Below, piece by piece: positions 33,065 to 40,427 of a DNA stretch of 44,165 bases. Position 1 is the stretch's first letter. Every line of letters starts with the position of its first letter. Source of the DNA: Nitriliruptorales bacterium (GTDB lineage: Bacteria > Actinomycetota > Nitriliruptoria > Euzebyales > JAHELV01); contig JAHELV010000003.1 of NCBI GenBank assembly GCA_024644015.1, forward strand, positions 1 through 44,165. Direction: 5' to 3'. A model generated the notes under the pieces. The model was not told the DNA's origin and made no database searches. It worked only from the letters and a program-made list of their open reading frames with translations. The translations under genes were made by a program, and so were the position numbers.

Positions 33065-35071
33065 ATGTCAGACGACACCAGGCCGCTGAGCGGCGTGCCG
33101 ACGCTGCTGGCAGGCCGGTACCGGTTGCTGGGCAGCATCGGTCACGGTGGCATGGCCGACGTGCAGCGCGCGCACGACGAGCAGCTCGACCGCGAGGTCG
33201 CGGTCAAGATCCTGCACGCGCGCTATTCCGACGATCCCAACTTCCTGCTGCGGTTCCGCCGCGAGGCGCAGTCGGCGGCGAGCTTGAACCACCCGAACAT
33301 CGTGAGCGTCTACGACGCCGGCGAGGCCGAGGGCCGCCCGTTCATCGTCATGGAGCTCGTGCGCGGCCGCAGCCTGCGGGAGCTGACGCGCACTGAGCGC
33401 ACCACCGCGGGCCGCGCGACCGAGATCGTCGGAGATTCAGCCCTTGCGTTGAACTACGCACATGAGCACGGGCTGATCCACCGGGACATCAAGCCGGGCA
33501 ACATCCTGATCTCGACCGAGGGCGAGGTCAAGGTCACCGACTTCGGGATCGCCCGCGCGGTCAACGCTGAGACGATCACCGAGACCGCGGCGGTGTTCGG
33601 CACCGCCGCCTACGTGTCACCCGAGCAGGCGCAGGGCGAAACCGTGGACCGCCGCACAGACGTCTACTCGCTCGGCTGTGTGCTGTACGAGCTGCTCGCT
33701 GGAAGGCAACCGTTCCATGCCGACTCCCCGGTTGCGCTCGCCTACCAGCACGTGTCCGCCACGCCGCAGCCACCCTCGCAGATGTCCGAGGAGTCGACGG
33801 CCGAGCTGGATGCCATCACGCTGAAGGCGATGGCCAAGGATCCAGCCGACCGGTACCAGACAGCACGGGACTTCAACGCCGACCTCGAACGCGCGCGGGC
33901 GGGCGTGCCGGTGACCGCGCCGCTGGCCGCAGCGTGGGCGGCCACTCAGGCGGCCGACCGCTGGAACGACCAGACCGTCGTCTCGTCGTCGGCGCAGGAC
34001 TACGGACAGACCCAGACCGCCGACGCGGAGCCGTACTACGAGGAGCCGTACTACGAGGACGAGGAGCCGCGCGGCCGGGCCGGCTGGATCATCGCCACCA
34101 TCCTGCTCCTGGCGCTCCTGGGGCTGGGCGGATGGTGGCTGTTCGCGAGCCTCGCTGGTGAGCAGACCGCGGTGCAGGAGCTGCCCAACGTCGTGGGCGA
34201 GCAGATCGACGAGGCGCGGGCCCGGCTGGCGACGCTCGGCTTCGAGAACGTGACCATCGAAACGGTCGAGCAGTCCGGGTCGGAGGAGAACGAGGTCGTC
34301 AGCCAGGATCCCGCCGGTGGTCAGCGGCTGCCGGTCGACACCGAGATCGTGCTCACGGTCAACAGCGGCGCGCCGCCGGTCGACGTCCCGGACGTGACGG
34401 GAAAGACTCGCAGCCAGGCGAGGCAGATCCTCACCGACGCCAACCTGCGGGTCGGAGAGGTGACGCGCGAGAGCAGCGATCGGTACGACGAGGGACAGGT
34501 GATCCGCACCGAACCCGCAGCCGGCAGGGAGGTCCCGGAGGAGACCGAGATCAATCTTGTCGTGTCGAGCGGGTCGGACCGCGCGACGGTGCCGGACGTC
34601 GTGGACCGGCGCCGCGGGGACGCCGAGCAGGAGCTCAACGACGCCTGTGAGCCGCAGCCGTGTTTCGGTGCCTTCGTCACCGAGGAGTTCAGCGACACGA
34701 TCGACGAGGGACGTGTCATCCGGCAGTCGCCCGAGGGCGGACAGCAGGCCCGCAAGGGCAGCGACGTGACGCTGGTCATCTCGCGCGGCCCGGAGCAGCA
34801 GCCCCAGCCCGAGCCCGAACCGACCACGACCACGGTGCCGGACGTCAGCGAGATGCCGGTCAGGGAGGCAGTCAACGAGCTGATCCAGGCGCAGCTCGTG
34901 CCCTCGACCCAGCTCGAGGAGCAGCCGAGCGACACGGTCGACGCGGGCGACGTGATCGAGACCGACCCGCCGGCCGACGAGGAGGTCGAGGTGGGCACGA
35001 CGGTCACCCTGATCGTCTCGACCGGCCCGGAGACCGCTGCGAACGGCGCGTCGGGGACCGGCGGGAACTGA
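33065..35071 (+). CDS. pknB: PknB: PASTA-domain Ser/Thr protein kinase
   Basis: The 668-aa receptor kinase senses muropeptides or lipid II and phosphorylates cell-wall factors. Kinase domain: G-H-G-G-M-A-D-V loop (residues 26-33), Lys48, Glu67, H-R-D-I-K-P-G-N with Asp141, D-F-G (159-161), the activation loop I-T-E-T-A-A-V-F-G-T with candidate autophosphorylated Thr171 and Thr173, then S-P-E-Q. The juxtamembrane stretch contains a tandem E-P-Y-Y-E. A membrane helix lies at about 340-361. Four PASTA repeats begin at about 371, 438, 506 and 589; the third has Cys528 and Cys533. GAGGA precedes the ATG. Its stop abuts that of a convergent gene. Confidence 0.96.
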   Translation: MSDDTRPLSGVPTLLAGRYRLLGSIGHGGMADVQRAHDEQLDREVAVKILHARYSDDPNFLLRFRREAQSAASLNHPNIVSVYDAGEAEGRPFIVMELVRGRSLRELTRTERTTAGRATEIVGDSALALNYAHEHGLIHRDIKPGNILISTEGEVKVTDFGIARAVNAETITETAAVFGTAAYVSPEQAQGETVDRRTDVYSLGCVLYELLAGRQPFHADSPVALAYQHVSATPQPPSQMSEESTAELDAITLKAMAKDPADRYQTARDFNADLERARAGVPVTAPLAAAWAATQAADRWNDQTVVSSSAQDYGQTQTADAEPYYEEPYYEDEEPRGRAGWIIATILLLALLGLGGWWLFASLAGEQTAVQELPNVVGEQIDEARARLATLGFENVTIETVEQSGSEENEVVSQDPAGGQRLPVDTEIVLTVNSGAPPVDVPDVTGKTRSQARQILTDANLRVGEVTRESSDRYDEGQVIRTEPAAGREVPEETEINLVVSSGSDRATVPDVVDRRRGDAEQELNDACEPQPCFGAFVTEEFSDTIDEGRVIRQSPEGGQQARKGSDVTLVISRGPEQQPQPEPEPTTTTVPDVSEMPVREAVNELIQAQLVPSTQLEEQPSDTVDAGDVIETDPPADEEVEVGTTVTLIVSTGPETAANGASGTGGN

Positions 35072-36100
35072 TCAGACGTCGCCGAGGGCGGCGGCTGCAG
35101 CCAGCCCGCTGCGCGCCGCTCCCTCGATCCGTGCGTGCCCGAAGGCGTCACCCGCGAACACGACCGGTGTGCCGTCGACGTCGGTGCTGAGCACGTGCCG
35201 GTCGATGGGGGCCGACGGCTGTGCGTAGCGCCACCGTTTGACCTGCGAGGCCTGCACCGTCGCGGGCCCCAGCCACGGCGTCAGCCAGGCCGACAGCGTC
35301 GCCCCGACGTCGGCGTCGGTTGCGTCGTACCACGCGAAGGACCAGTCGGGGGCCGCATGCATCGTGATCGCCGGCCGATCAGAAACGGGCTTGCGCGCGT
35401 TGTCGGCGAGCCAGCGCACCGGACCCGCCGCGAACTGCACGCCGCCGGGTGGTGGCAGTCCCGGTCCGCGGTCGAGCACCGCGAGCAGGGCCAGGCACGG
35501 ATCGTAGGCGATCTCGCGCAGCACGGTGTCGGCGGCTGGCGGCAGCGTCGTCGCGCCGCGGCCCAGCAGCGCGAGGGCCTGCGGCACCGGGCACGTGCAC
35601 AGCAGCGCCGGCGCGCGATGGGTCCGCGGAGTGTCGGGGCCGGTGGTCGCGACGTGCCATTGACCGTCGCGGGTCCACGCCGCCGACGCATGGGCGCCGG
35701 CGACCACGTCGAGGCCGTCCGCGAGGACTGCCGCGAGCCTGTTCATGCCACCCGCGACGACGTACCGGGGATGCCCGTCATGTCCGGTGGCTGTGATGCC
35801 ATCGGGTCCGGCGCGCACGTCGGACGCCTGGGCGAACCCTGCGCTCCACCGCTTGATCACGGCGCCGGCGGCGCGCCAGCGATCCGTGAGGCCGGCGAAC
35901 TCGTCGCTGCGGACGGTGAAGAACTGCGCGCCGTGGTCGAGGGTGGCCTCGGCGATCCGGCGGGTGGCCAGACGCCCGCCCGGCCCGACGCTCTTGTCCA
36001 GCAGCCTGACACGGCTCCCGGCGTCGGACAACGCACGCGCCGCGACCAGACCGGACAACCCCGCGCCGATGATCAGGACGTCCGGATCAGGCGACCGCAC
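35072..36100 (-). CDS. FAD-dependent oxidoreductase (renalase-like amine oxidase fold)
   Basis: The 342-aa flavoprotein starts with the dinucleotide-binding motif I-I-G-A-G-L-S-G-L-V-A-A-R-x-L (about residues 10-24), then D-K-S-x-G-P-G-G-R-L-A-T-R-R, D-H-G-A-Q-F-F-T-V-R and a C-terminal V-V-F-A-G-D-A-F-G-H-A-R-I-E-G-A-A-R-S-G. This set is typical of bacterial renalase-like proteins, some of which oxidise off-pathway dihydronicotinamide isomers. The GTG start at 36100 overlaps the end of the amidotransferase gene by 14 bases. It is the last gene of the sortase operon and convergent with pknB. Confidence 0.88.
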   Translation of the reverse strand: MRSPDPDVLIIGAGLSGLVAARALSDAGSRVRLLDKSVGPGGRLATRRIAEATLDHGAQFFTVRSDEFAGLTDRWRAAGAVIKRWSAGFAQASDVRAGPDGITATGHDGHPRYVVAGGMNRLAAVLADGLDVVAGAHASAAWTRDGQWHVATTGPDTPRTHRAPALLCTCPVPQALALLGRGATTLPPAADTVLREIAYDPCLALLAVLDRGPGLPPPGGVQFAAGPVRWLADNARKPVSDRPAITMHAAPDWSFAWYDATDADVGATLSAWLTPWLGPATVQASQVKRWRYAQPSAPIDRHVLSTDVDGTPVVFAGDAFGHARIEGAARSGLAAAAALGDV

Positions 36101-36680
36101 GGGTGATCCCGTGGACGAAGTTGCGCAACAGCTCCATGCCGACGCCGGTCAGGATCGACTCGGGATGGAACTGCACGCCTTCGACCGGCAGGCTCCGGTG
36201 ACGCAGTCCCATGATCAGGCCGCCGGCGGTTCTGGCCGTGACGGTCAGTACCTGTGGGAGGTCATCGTCGGCGACGATCAGCGAGTGGTAGCGGGTCGCT
36301 ACGAACGGGTTGGCCAGGCCGGCAAAAACGCCAGTGCCGTCGTGATGTATCTGCGAGGTCTTGCCGTGCAGCAGCTCTGGTGCGCTGACGACCTGCCCGC
36401 CGAAGACGTGCGCGATGCACTGATGGCCGAGGCAGACGCCCAGCAGGGGGATCGTGTCACCGAACGCCGCGATCACCTCGGTGGAACGCCCGGCGTCGAG
36501 CGGTGTACCGGGGCCCGGAGACACGACGATCCCATCCGGAGCAGCGTCCGACACGTCGTCGAGTGCAAACGCGTCGTTGCGTGCCACTTCGACATGGGCG
36601 CCGAGTTCTCCGAGCTCCTGGACGAGGTTGTAGGTGAAGCTGTCGTAGTTGTCGATCATGAAGATCCGCGGCCCTGTCAT
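36087..36680 (-). CDS. Anthranilate/aminodeoxychorismate synthase glutamine amidotransferase
   Basis: The 197-aa class I glutamine amidotransferase releases ammonia from glutamine for a TrpE- or PabB-type chorismate enzyme. The catalytic triad is visible: Cys83 in G-V-C-L-G-H-Q and His172/Glu174 in F-H-P-E-S. The N-terminal I-D-N-Y-D-S-F-T-Y-N-L and S-P-G-P-G-T-P blocks are standard. The place next to pknB matches trpG (Rv0013) of mycobacteria, which probably also serves folate synthesis. No trpE or pabB is in the window, so TrpG versus PabA cannot be decided. It starts 9 bases after the adenylate-enzyme-like gene. Confidence 0.93.
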   Translation of the reverse strand: MTGPRIFMIDNYDSFTYNLVQELGELGAHVEVARNDAFALDDVSDAAPDGIVVSPGPGTPLDAGRSTEVIAAFGDTIPLLGVCLGHQCIAHVFGGQVVSAPELLHGKTSQIHHDGTGVFAGLANPFVATRYHSLIVADDDLPQVLTVTARTAGGLIMGLRHRSLPVEGVQFHPESILTGVGMELLRNFVHGITRAVA

Positions 36681-36689
36681 GCCGGAATC

Positions 36690-37979
36690 CTATGGCCCGT
36701 CGTCGCTGTGGTCGTGCACGACGAGATACCCGTCCGCGCCGAGCGTCGCCTGTGCTCGAGTGTCGACCCACTCGGTTCCGCACAGTTGTGGGCCACGTAC
36801 CCACAGATGCCCGCGGGTGCCCAGCGGCGCGATCGTGCCGTCTGCAGCCGCGACGACCGCGTCGGTGTCCGGCAGTGGCAGGCCCACGCTGCCGCGCTCG
36901 GCGCGCCCGTAGACCGGGTCGGCGTGTGTCAGCAGCCCGCCTATGCCCCAGGCTGTACGGATCCTGCCCTTGTCCGTGAGCTCCTCGAGGTGCCTGATCG
37001 CCCGGTCGTCGAGCTGCTCGCTGGACACGGCGATGCGGACCGAACGCAGGTGGCCCCGCCGCCAGGACGATCGCAGCAGATCGCTCGTCACGTCCCCGTC
37101 CAGCGGAAGGATCGTTGGCTTGGCGCGCATCGCGGCACGCTGCCGCTGTGCGGGCCGGGCGTCATCGACGAGGATCATCGTGGCGGCCGAGAGCACGGCT
37201 GTGAGGATCCACACCGCTCCCAGCGTCGACGTCAGGGGAACCGACAGCAGGAACCGTTCGTCACCGGCCACCACGTCGGGCAGCCACAGCCGGAGCTGGA
37301 AGCTGTTGACCACCAGTTGCCGCTGCGAGAACGCCTTGCCGTTCGCCGCCAACCCCTGGCGCGTCGCCGCAGCGGTCGGCTCCTGCGGGGCCGGCACGCT
37401 GCGGCGGACCAGGTCCGCGAAACGAAGGACGTTCTCGGCGTCCGACACCGGCCTGCGGCGGCGCAACGTCGACAGTGCGTTGCGCGGGAACGGCAGATAG
37501 TCGTCGCGACCGGTCACGATGACGTCGGTGCGGGCGCGCAGCGTCGACCGCACCGGCGCGATCGTGCCGTCATACCAGCGATCGAGCGTCACGATGACCC
37601 GGGGGTCGGTCGTCGCGACCGCAGTTGGAGGGTCTGACGGCGTCAGCAGCGTCACGGTCGCGCCGATGCGCCAGGAGGCGAACAGCGCGACGATCAGCTG
37701 CGGACAGTTCGGCAGCACGAGAGCCAGGCCGTCGCCGGCATTGACGCCCAGCGCCGACAACGCCGTTGCGAGGCGGTCGGCGTGGTCCAGCAGCTTGCGG
37801 TACGTCAGGCGGTACCGGTGGTATTCGACGGCCACCATGTCGGGGAAGTCCTGCGCCGCGTCGTCGAGCAGACGGCCCGCAGGCACGGTGGGATACCGGT
37901 AGGACGACGGAACGCCTGCGGGATAGACCTGCACCCACGGCGCCGCGGTGGTCCCCCACCCTGAAGCCGGCGGCCGCAT
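36690..37979 (-). CDS. Degenerate, truncated acyl-CoA synthetase/AMP-binding-like protein
   Basis: The 429-aa protein aligns along its length with the N-terminal domain of adenylate-forming enzymes: L-T-Y-R-x-L-L-D-H-A-D-R-L-A-x-A-L near residue 58, G-D-G-L-A-L-V-L-P-N at 82-91, G-S-V-G-L-P-L-P at 363-370 and G-x-L-W-V-R-G-P-Q at 390-398. The ATP-binding T-S-G-T-T-G-x-P-K-G loop is replaced by A-T-R-Q-G-L-A-A-N-G-K (205-215). The Y-G-x-T-E site reads W-G-I-G-G, T-G-D reads V-H-D, and the C-terminal domain of about 110 residues is absent. The frame is intact over 1.3 kb with normal codon use, so it is probably expressed and not ordinarily catalytic. It lies 3 bases after the 40-aa membrane protein gene. 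Confidence 0.75.
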   Translation of the reverse strand: MRPPASGWGTTAAPWVQVYPAGVPSSYRYPTVPAGRLLDDAAQDFPDMVAVEYHRYRLTYRKLLDHADRLATALSALGVNAGDGLALVLPNCPQLIVALFASWRIGATVTLLTPSDPPTAVATTDPRVIVTLDRWYDGTIAPVRSTLRARTDVIVTGRDDYLPFPRNALSTLRRRRPVSDAENVLRFADLVRRSVPAPQEPTAAATRQGLAANGKAFSQRQLVVNSFQLRLWLPDVVAGDERFLLSVPLTSTLGAVWILTAVLSAATMILVDDARPAQRQRAAMRAKPTILPLDGDVTSDLLRSSWRRGHLRSVRIAVSSEQLDDRAIRHLEELTDKGRIRTAWGIGGLLTHADPVYGRAERGSVGLPLPDTDAVVAAADGTIAPLGTRGHLWVRGPQLCGTEWVDTRAQATLGADGYLVVHDHSDDGP

Positions 37980-37982
37980 CGC

Positions 37983-38105
37983 CTAGCCCAGCACGGGATT
38001 CGCAAAGAACTGACGATCGACCCATGGAAACACGACAGTGAACAGCACAAAGACCACGAGCAGCAGCGCGATCGCGATCGTGACCGTGCGGGCGGTTCGG
38101 CTCAT
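37983..38105 (-). CDS. 40-aa single-pass membrane micro-protein in the sortase operon
   Basis: A short complete frame encodes a basic N-terminus (M-S-R-T-A-R-T), one hydrophobic helix (about residues 8-27: V-T-I-A-I-A-L-L-L-V-V-F-V-L-F) and a short outer tail ending F-F-A-N-P-V-L-G. GGAGG lies about 8 bases before the ATG. The gene sits 25 bases after the sortase stop and 3 bases before the acyl-synthetase-like start, so it fits an operon exactly. I do not recognise a family. The tail is not a sortase signal: it lacks LPxTG/LAxTG and a C-terminal helix. Confidence 0.65.
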   Translation of the reverse strand: MSRTARTVTIAIALLLVVFVLFTVVFPWVDRQFFANPVLG

Positions 38106-38130
38106 GTCGTCGGCCTCCGGTCGCGTTGGA

Positions 38131-38817
38131 TCAGGACACCAGCTCGGCGTGGACGACCAGCCGCTCGGCCGCTGAGAACCTCGGATTGCACGTCGTCAGC
38201 GTGAGTGTCGGCCGTCCGGTCCCGAGTGGGTCGTCGCCGATCACCCAGGTGTCACCCGGCAGCACCACCTGTTGCTCGGCGACCTCGTAGGTGTGCCGCT
38301 GACCACGCCGGTCCGTCACCAGCACGAGGTCGCCGCTGCGTAGTGCGTCAAGGTGGTAGAAGGGTGCGCCGTAGGTCGTCCGGTGACCGGCGACTGCGAA
38401 GTTCCCGGACCTGCCGGGCATGGCAGTGTCAGGATAGTGACCGGGTCCCCTGCGCAGGTCGTCGAGCGTCACGTCGTCGACGACAACCAGCGGTTCGTCG
38501 TGCACCACGCTGCCGGACCCGGGTCGCATGAACTCCATCAATGCGACGCCGCGACCGGGAGGAGTGACCTCCGGGGGTGCAGGTGTCGGTGCCACCTCCG
38601 CCGCCGACTCGCCGGACGCCGACGGCTCGGTCGATGGTGTGATCCGTTCCCATTGCGCACGGAGATCGCCCTGTGCCCGCTCGGCCTCGACGTTGGTGAA
38701 CAGCAGCGCGTAGACCAGGTACAACAGCACGCTGGAACCCGCGGCGAGCAGCATCCATCCGGACATGCTGACGAGGCGGACGCTCCAAGGGCGCACAGTC
38801 GTCTTCTTCGAGGTCAA
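38131..38817 (-). CDS. Class E sortase
   Basis: The 228-aa transpeptidase has a basic start, a membrane helix (about residues 17-40), a Pro/Ser/Glu-rich stalk and a sortase domain with catalytic His145 (V-A-G-H-R-T-T-Y-G), Cys210 (T-L-T-T-C-N-P) and Arg219. The G-H-Y-P-D-T-A-M-P-G-x-x-G-N-F block before the His is typical of actinobacterial class E. Such enzymes anchor proteins at LAxTG-like signals. No substrate with such a signal is visible in this window. The start is a TTG at 38817, or the GTG at 38796. TACGGT (minus strand 38830-38825) ends 7 bases before the TTG, so the message may be nearly leaderless. Confidence 0.9.
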   Translation of the reverse strand: MTSKKTTVRPWSVRLVSMSGWMLLAAGSSVLLYLVYALLFTNVEAERAQGDLRAQWERITPSTEPSASGESAAEVAPTPAPPEVTPPGRGVALMEFMRPGSGSVVHDEPLVVVDDVTLDDLRRGPGHYPDTAMPGRSGNFAVAGHRTTYGAPFYHLDALRSGDLVLVTDRRGQRHTYEVAEQQVVLPGDTWVIGDDPLGTGRPTLTLTTCNPRFSAAERLVVHAELVS

Positions 38818-38824
38818 CCCCGAG

Positions 38825-38834
38825 ACCGTACCAT
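38825..38834. promoter_or_regulatory. Overlapping -10-like hexamers between sortase and crgA
   Basis: The 51-base gap between the divergent starts holds TACCAT on plus (38829-38834, towards crgA) and TACGGT on minus (38830-38825, towards the sortase). Both fit TAnnnT. No clear -35 elements were found. Confidence 0.3.
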
Positions 38835-38868
38835 GAGCACAGTTCCATCGAAGACCACGGAGTGACCC

Positions 38869-39096
38869 TTGCCGAAGTCCAAGTCGAAGCGCTCGTCCTA
38901 CATCCCGCCCAAGCCACCGAAGCCTGCGCCGAGCCCCCGTTGGGTGCCGGTCACCGGCCTGTCACTGATCGGCCTCGGGACCGTGCTGCTGATCGTGATC
39001 TACCTCATCCCGGGCCTGCCGGGCGGCAACATCAACCTCATCATCGGCTTTGTGATGTTGGCCGGTGGCCTCGTGGCGCTCAGCCGTTGGCGCTGA
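38869..39096 (+). CDS. crgA: CrgA cell-division protein
   Basis: The 75-aa protein has the CrgA layout: a basic N-terminus (P-K-S-K-S-K-R-S-S-Y), a Pro/Lys-rich segment (P-P-K-P-P-K-P-A-P-S-P-R-W), then two membrane helices (about residues 27-48 and 53-70) joined by P-G-L-P-G-G-N-I-N. CrgA recruits FtsI, FtsQ and Wag31 to the division site in actinobacteria and restrains FtsZ in Streptomyces. The start is TTG at 38869 with GGAG about 6 bases upstream. The usual DUF881 neighbours of crgA are absent here. Confidence 0.92.
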   Translation: MPKSKSKRSSYIPPKPPKPAPSPRWVPVTGLSLIGLGTVLLIVIYLIPGLPGGNINLIIGFVMLAGGLVALSRWR

Positions 39097-39151
39097 CCGA
39101 ACGTCGCGTCGGCGGGCGTATTGGAACTCCACGCGTGAGATTTCCCCAATG

Positions 39152-39216
39152 TTGTACACAGGTGTGGATAACTCGTGTGACAATGTTTCCACATAGTTAT
39201 CCACAGGTGTGGACCG
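39152..39216. promoter_or_regulatory. Cluster of DnaA boxes in inverted pairs
   Basis: Perfect TTATCCACA boxes lie at 39163-39171 (minus strand) and 39197-39205 (plus). Near matches are TTGTACACA at 39152-39160 (7/9), GTTTCCACA at 39185-39193 (7/9) and a minus-strand CGGTCCACA at 39208-39216 (6/9). Boxes 1-2 and 4-5 form two inverted pairs with a GG spacer, sharing the 12-mer CACAGGTGTGGA at 39157 and 39202, 45 bases apart. The stretch 39140-39205 is clearly AT-richer than its surroundings. It may bind DnaA as a titration, reactivation or origin-related site. Confidence 0.7.
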
Positions 39217-39217
39217 C

Positions 39218-39559
39218 TCATCGCTGGTCCGGGAGCCGTTCCCGCAGGATCTCGACGCGCTCGCGCATTCGTTCTCCACAGTGCCGTGGCGGCGACTCGG
39301 TTCCCCGGGCCAGCAGCAGCACCTCCGCGCCGCAGCCGGCGCACCAGTAGGTGACGCGTTCGAGCGTCGGATCGACCGGGGCAGGATCGCCGTCCGGGAT
39401 GTGCGCCGCGCCCTGCTGCAACGACAGCAGCGACCCCAGACCGAACCACAGGATCCCAATGCCGAGCAGTGGTGCGAACACGTACGCGGCGGGCACGTCG
39501 GTCGTCACCGTGACCAGGGCGGCGAGCAGCACGGCGACCAGGAACAGCCTGCGAGGCAT
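39218..39559 (-). CDS. Small membrane protein with C-terminal zinc-ribbon-like cysteines
   Basis: The 113-aa protein has two hydrophobic segments (about residues 4-20 and 23-42) and a soluble C-terminal part with C-A-G-C-G and a later H-C-G-E-R-M, suggesting a Cys/His metal-binding knuckle. I do not recognise a named family. GAGAGGA precedes the ATG at 39559. The gene ends 2 bases from the DnaA-box cluster and is divergent from the DedA gene. Confidence 0.65.
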   Translation of the reverse strand: MPRRLFLVAVLLAALVTVTTDVPAAYVFAPLLGIGILWFGLGSLLSLQQGAAHIPDGDPAPVDPTLERVTYWCAGCGAEVLLLARGTESPPRHCGERMRERVEILRERLPDQR

Positions 39560-39642
39560 CGGTCGTCCTCTCTTTCGGTCGCCGTGCAACAGTACCGTCG
39601 CGGCGTAGGTGTCTGGTCGCGGCGTTCGGGTACTCGACACAC

Positions 39643-40323
39643 GTGATCGCCCAGCCCGCACTGCAGGCCACGCCGCTAATCCTTGCGGCGAGCAGCGCCG
39701 ACGGCGAGCTGACCGGCCTGGTCGGCTGGGTCGCGAACGTCATCGACACCCTCGGCGCCATCGGTGTCGGACTGCTGACGCTTGCCGAGGTGTTCTTCCC
39801 GCCCATTCCGAGCGAGTTCGTGCTCCCCATGGCGGGGTACCTCGCGGGCCGCGGACGGCTCGGCCTGGCAGCGGCGCTGATCGCATCGACCATCGGCGCC
39901 ACGGTTGGCGCCGTCGGGCTGTACTGGCTCGCTCGCGCGTGGGGAATCGACCGGGTCCGCGCGCTGCTCGCGTCGATGCCGCTCATGGAACCGAGCGATC
40001 TCGACCGCGCGGAACAGTGGTTCGCCCGACACGACCGCGCGGCGGTGCTGATCGGCCGCCTGGTGCCTGGGGTACGCAGCCTGATATCGCTGCCGGCCGG
40101 GTTCCAACAGATGCCGTTGGGGCTCTTCGTGCTGCTCACGGCTGTCGGCAGTGCGGCGTGGAACACCCTGCTGCTTTTCGGCGGCTACGCGCTGGGCAGC
40201 CAATGGCGATCGATCGGCCGGTACTCCGACTGGCTCAATCTGGCGGTCGTCGTGGTGCTGATCGGTGCGGTCGGCAAGTTCGTGTGGTCCCGTCGCGACC
40301 GCATCTCGATCTTCGGGGGCTGA
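39643..40323 (+). CDS. DedA-family membrane protein
   Basis: The 226-aa protein has the DedA signatures E-V-F-F-P-P-I-P-S-E-F-V-L-P-M-A-G-Y-L-A-G (about residues 49-69) and G-R-L-V-P-G-V-R-S-L-I-S-L-P-A-G (about 139-154), with four to five membrane segments. Family members act in proton-driven lipid transport, including undecaprenyl-phosphate recycling, so a cell-envelope role fits the neighbourhood. It starts at a GTG with no obvious ribosome binding site. Confidence 0.88.
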   Translation: MIAQPALQATPLILAASSADGELTGLVGWVANVIDTLGAIGVGLLTLAEVFFPPIPSEFVLPMAGYLAGRGRLGLAAALIASTIGATVGAVGLYWLARAWGIDRVRALLASMPLMEPSDLDRAEQWFARHDRAAVLIGRLVPGVRSLISLPAGFQQMPLGLFVLLTAVGSAAWNTLLLFGGYALGSQWRSIGRYSDWLNLAVVVVLIGAVGKFVWSRRDRISIFGG

Positions 40324-40352
40324 CGTCGGACGGTGAGCGGGTTCCCCGGAGG

Positions 40353-40381
40353 TTGACCCGGCGCGAATCGTACGAGAGGAT
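40353..40381 (+). promoter_or_regulatory. Promoter candidate for the amidohydrolase gene
   Basis: TTGACC (40353-40358) and GAGGAT (40376-40381) are separated by 17 bases, a good sigma-70-like arrangement, and lie 47 bases before the amidohydrolase ATG. Confidence 0.45.
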
Positions 40382-40427
40382 CCCGGATCGGCGCCGAGGT
40401 GTTCGTCGTCGCGGGAAACGGATCACG

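Noticed and set aside
36690-37979. A working acyl-CoA synthetase
   Set aside because: The ATP-binding loop, the YGxTE-like site and the C-terminal domain are missing or altered, so normal adenylate-forming catalysis is unlikely.
39152-39216. The chromosomal origin itself
   Set aside because: Only about 65 bases with two perfect boxes, no dnaA or dnaN in view, and the gene order places the usual origin to the right of the window. Kept as a DnaA-box cluster only.
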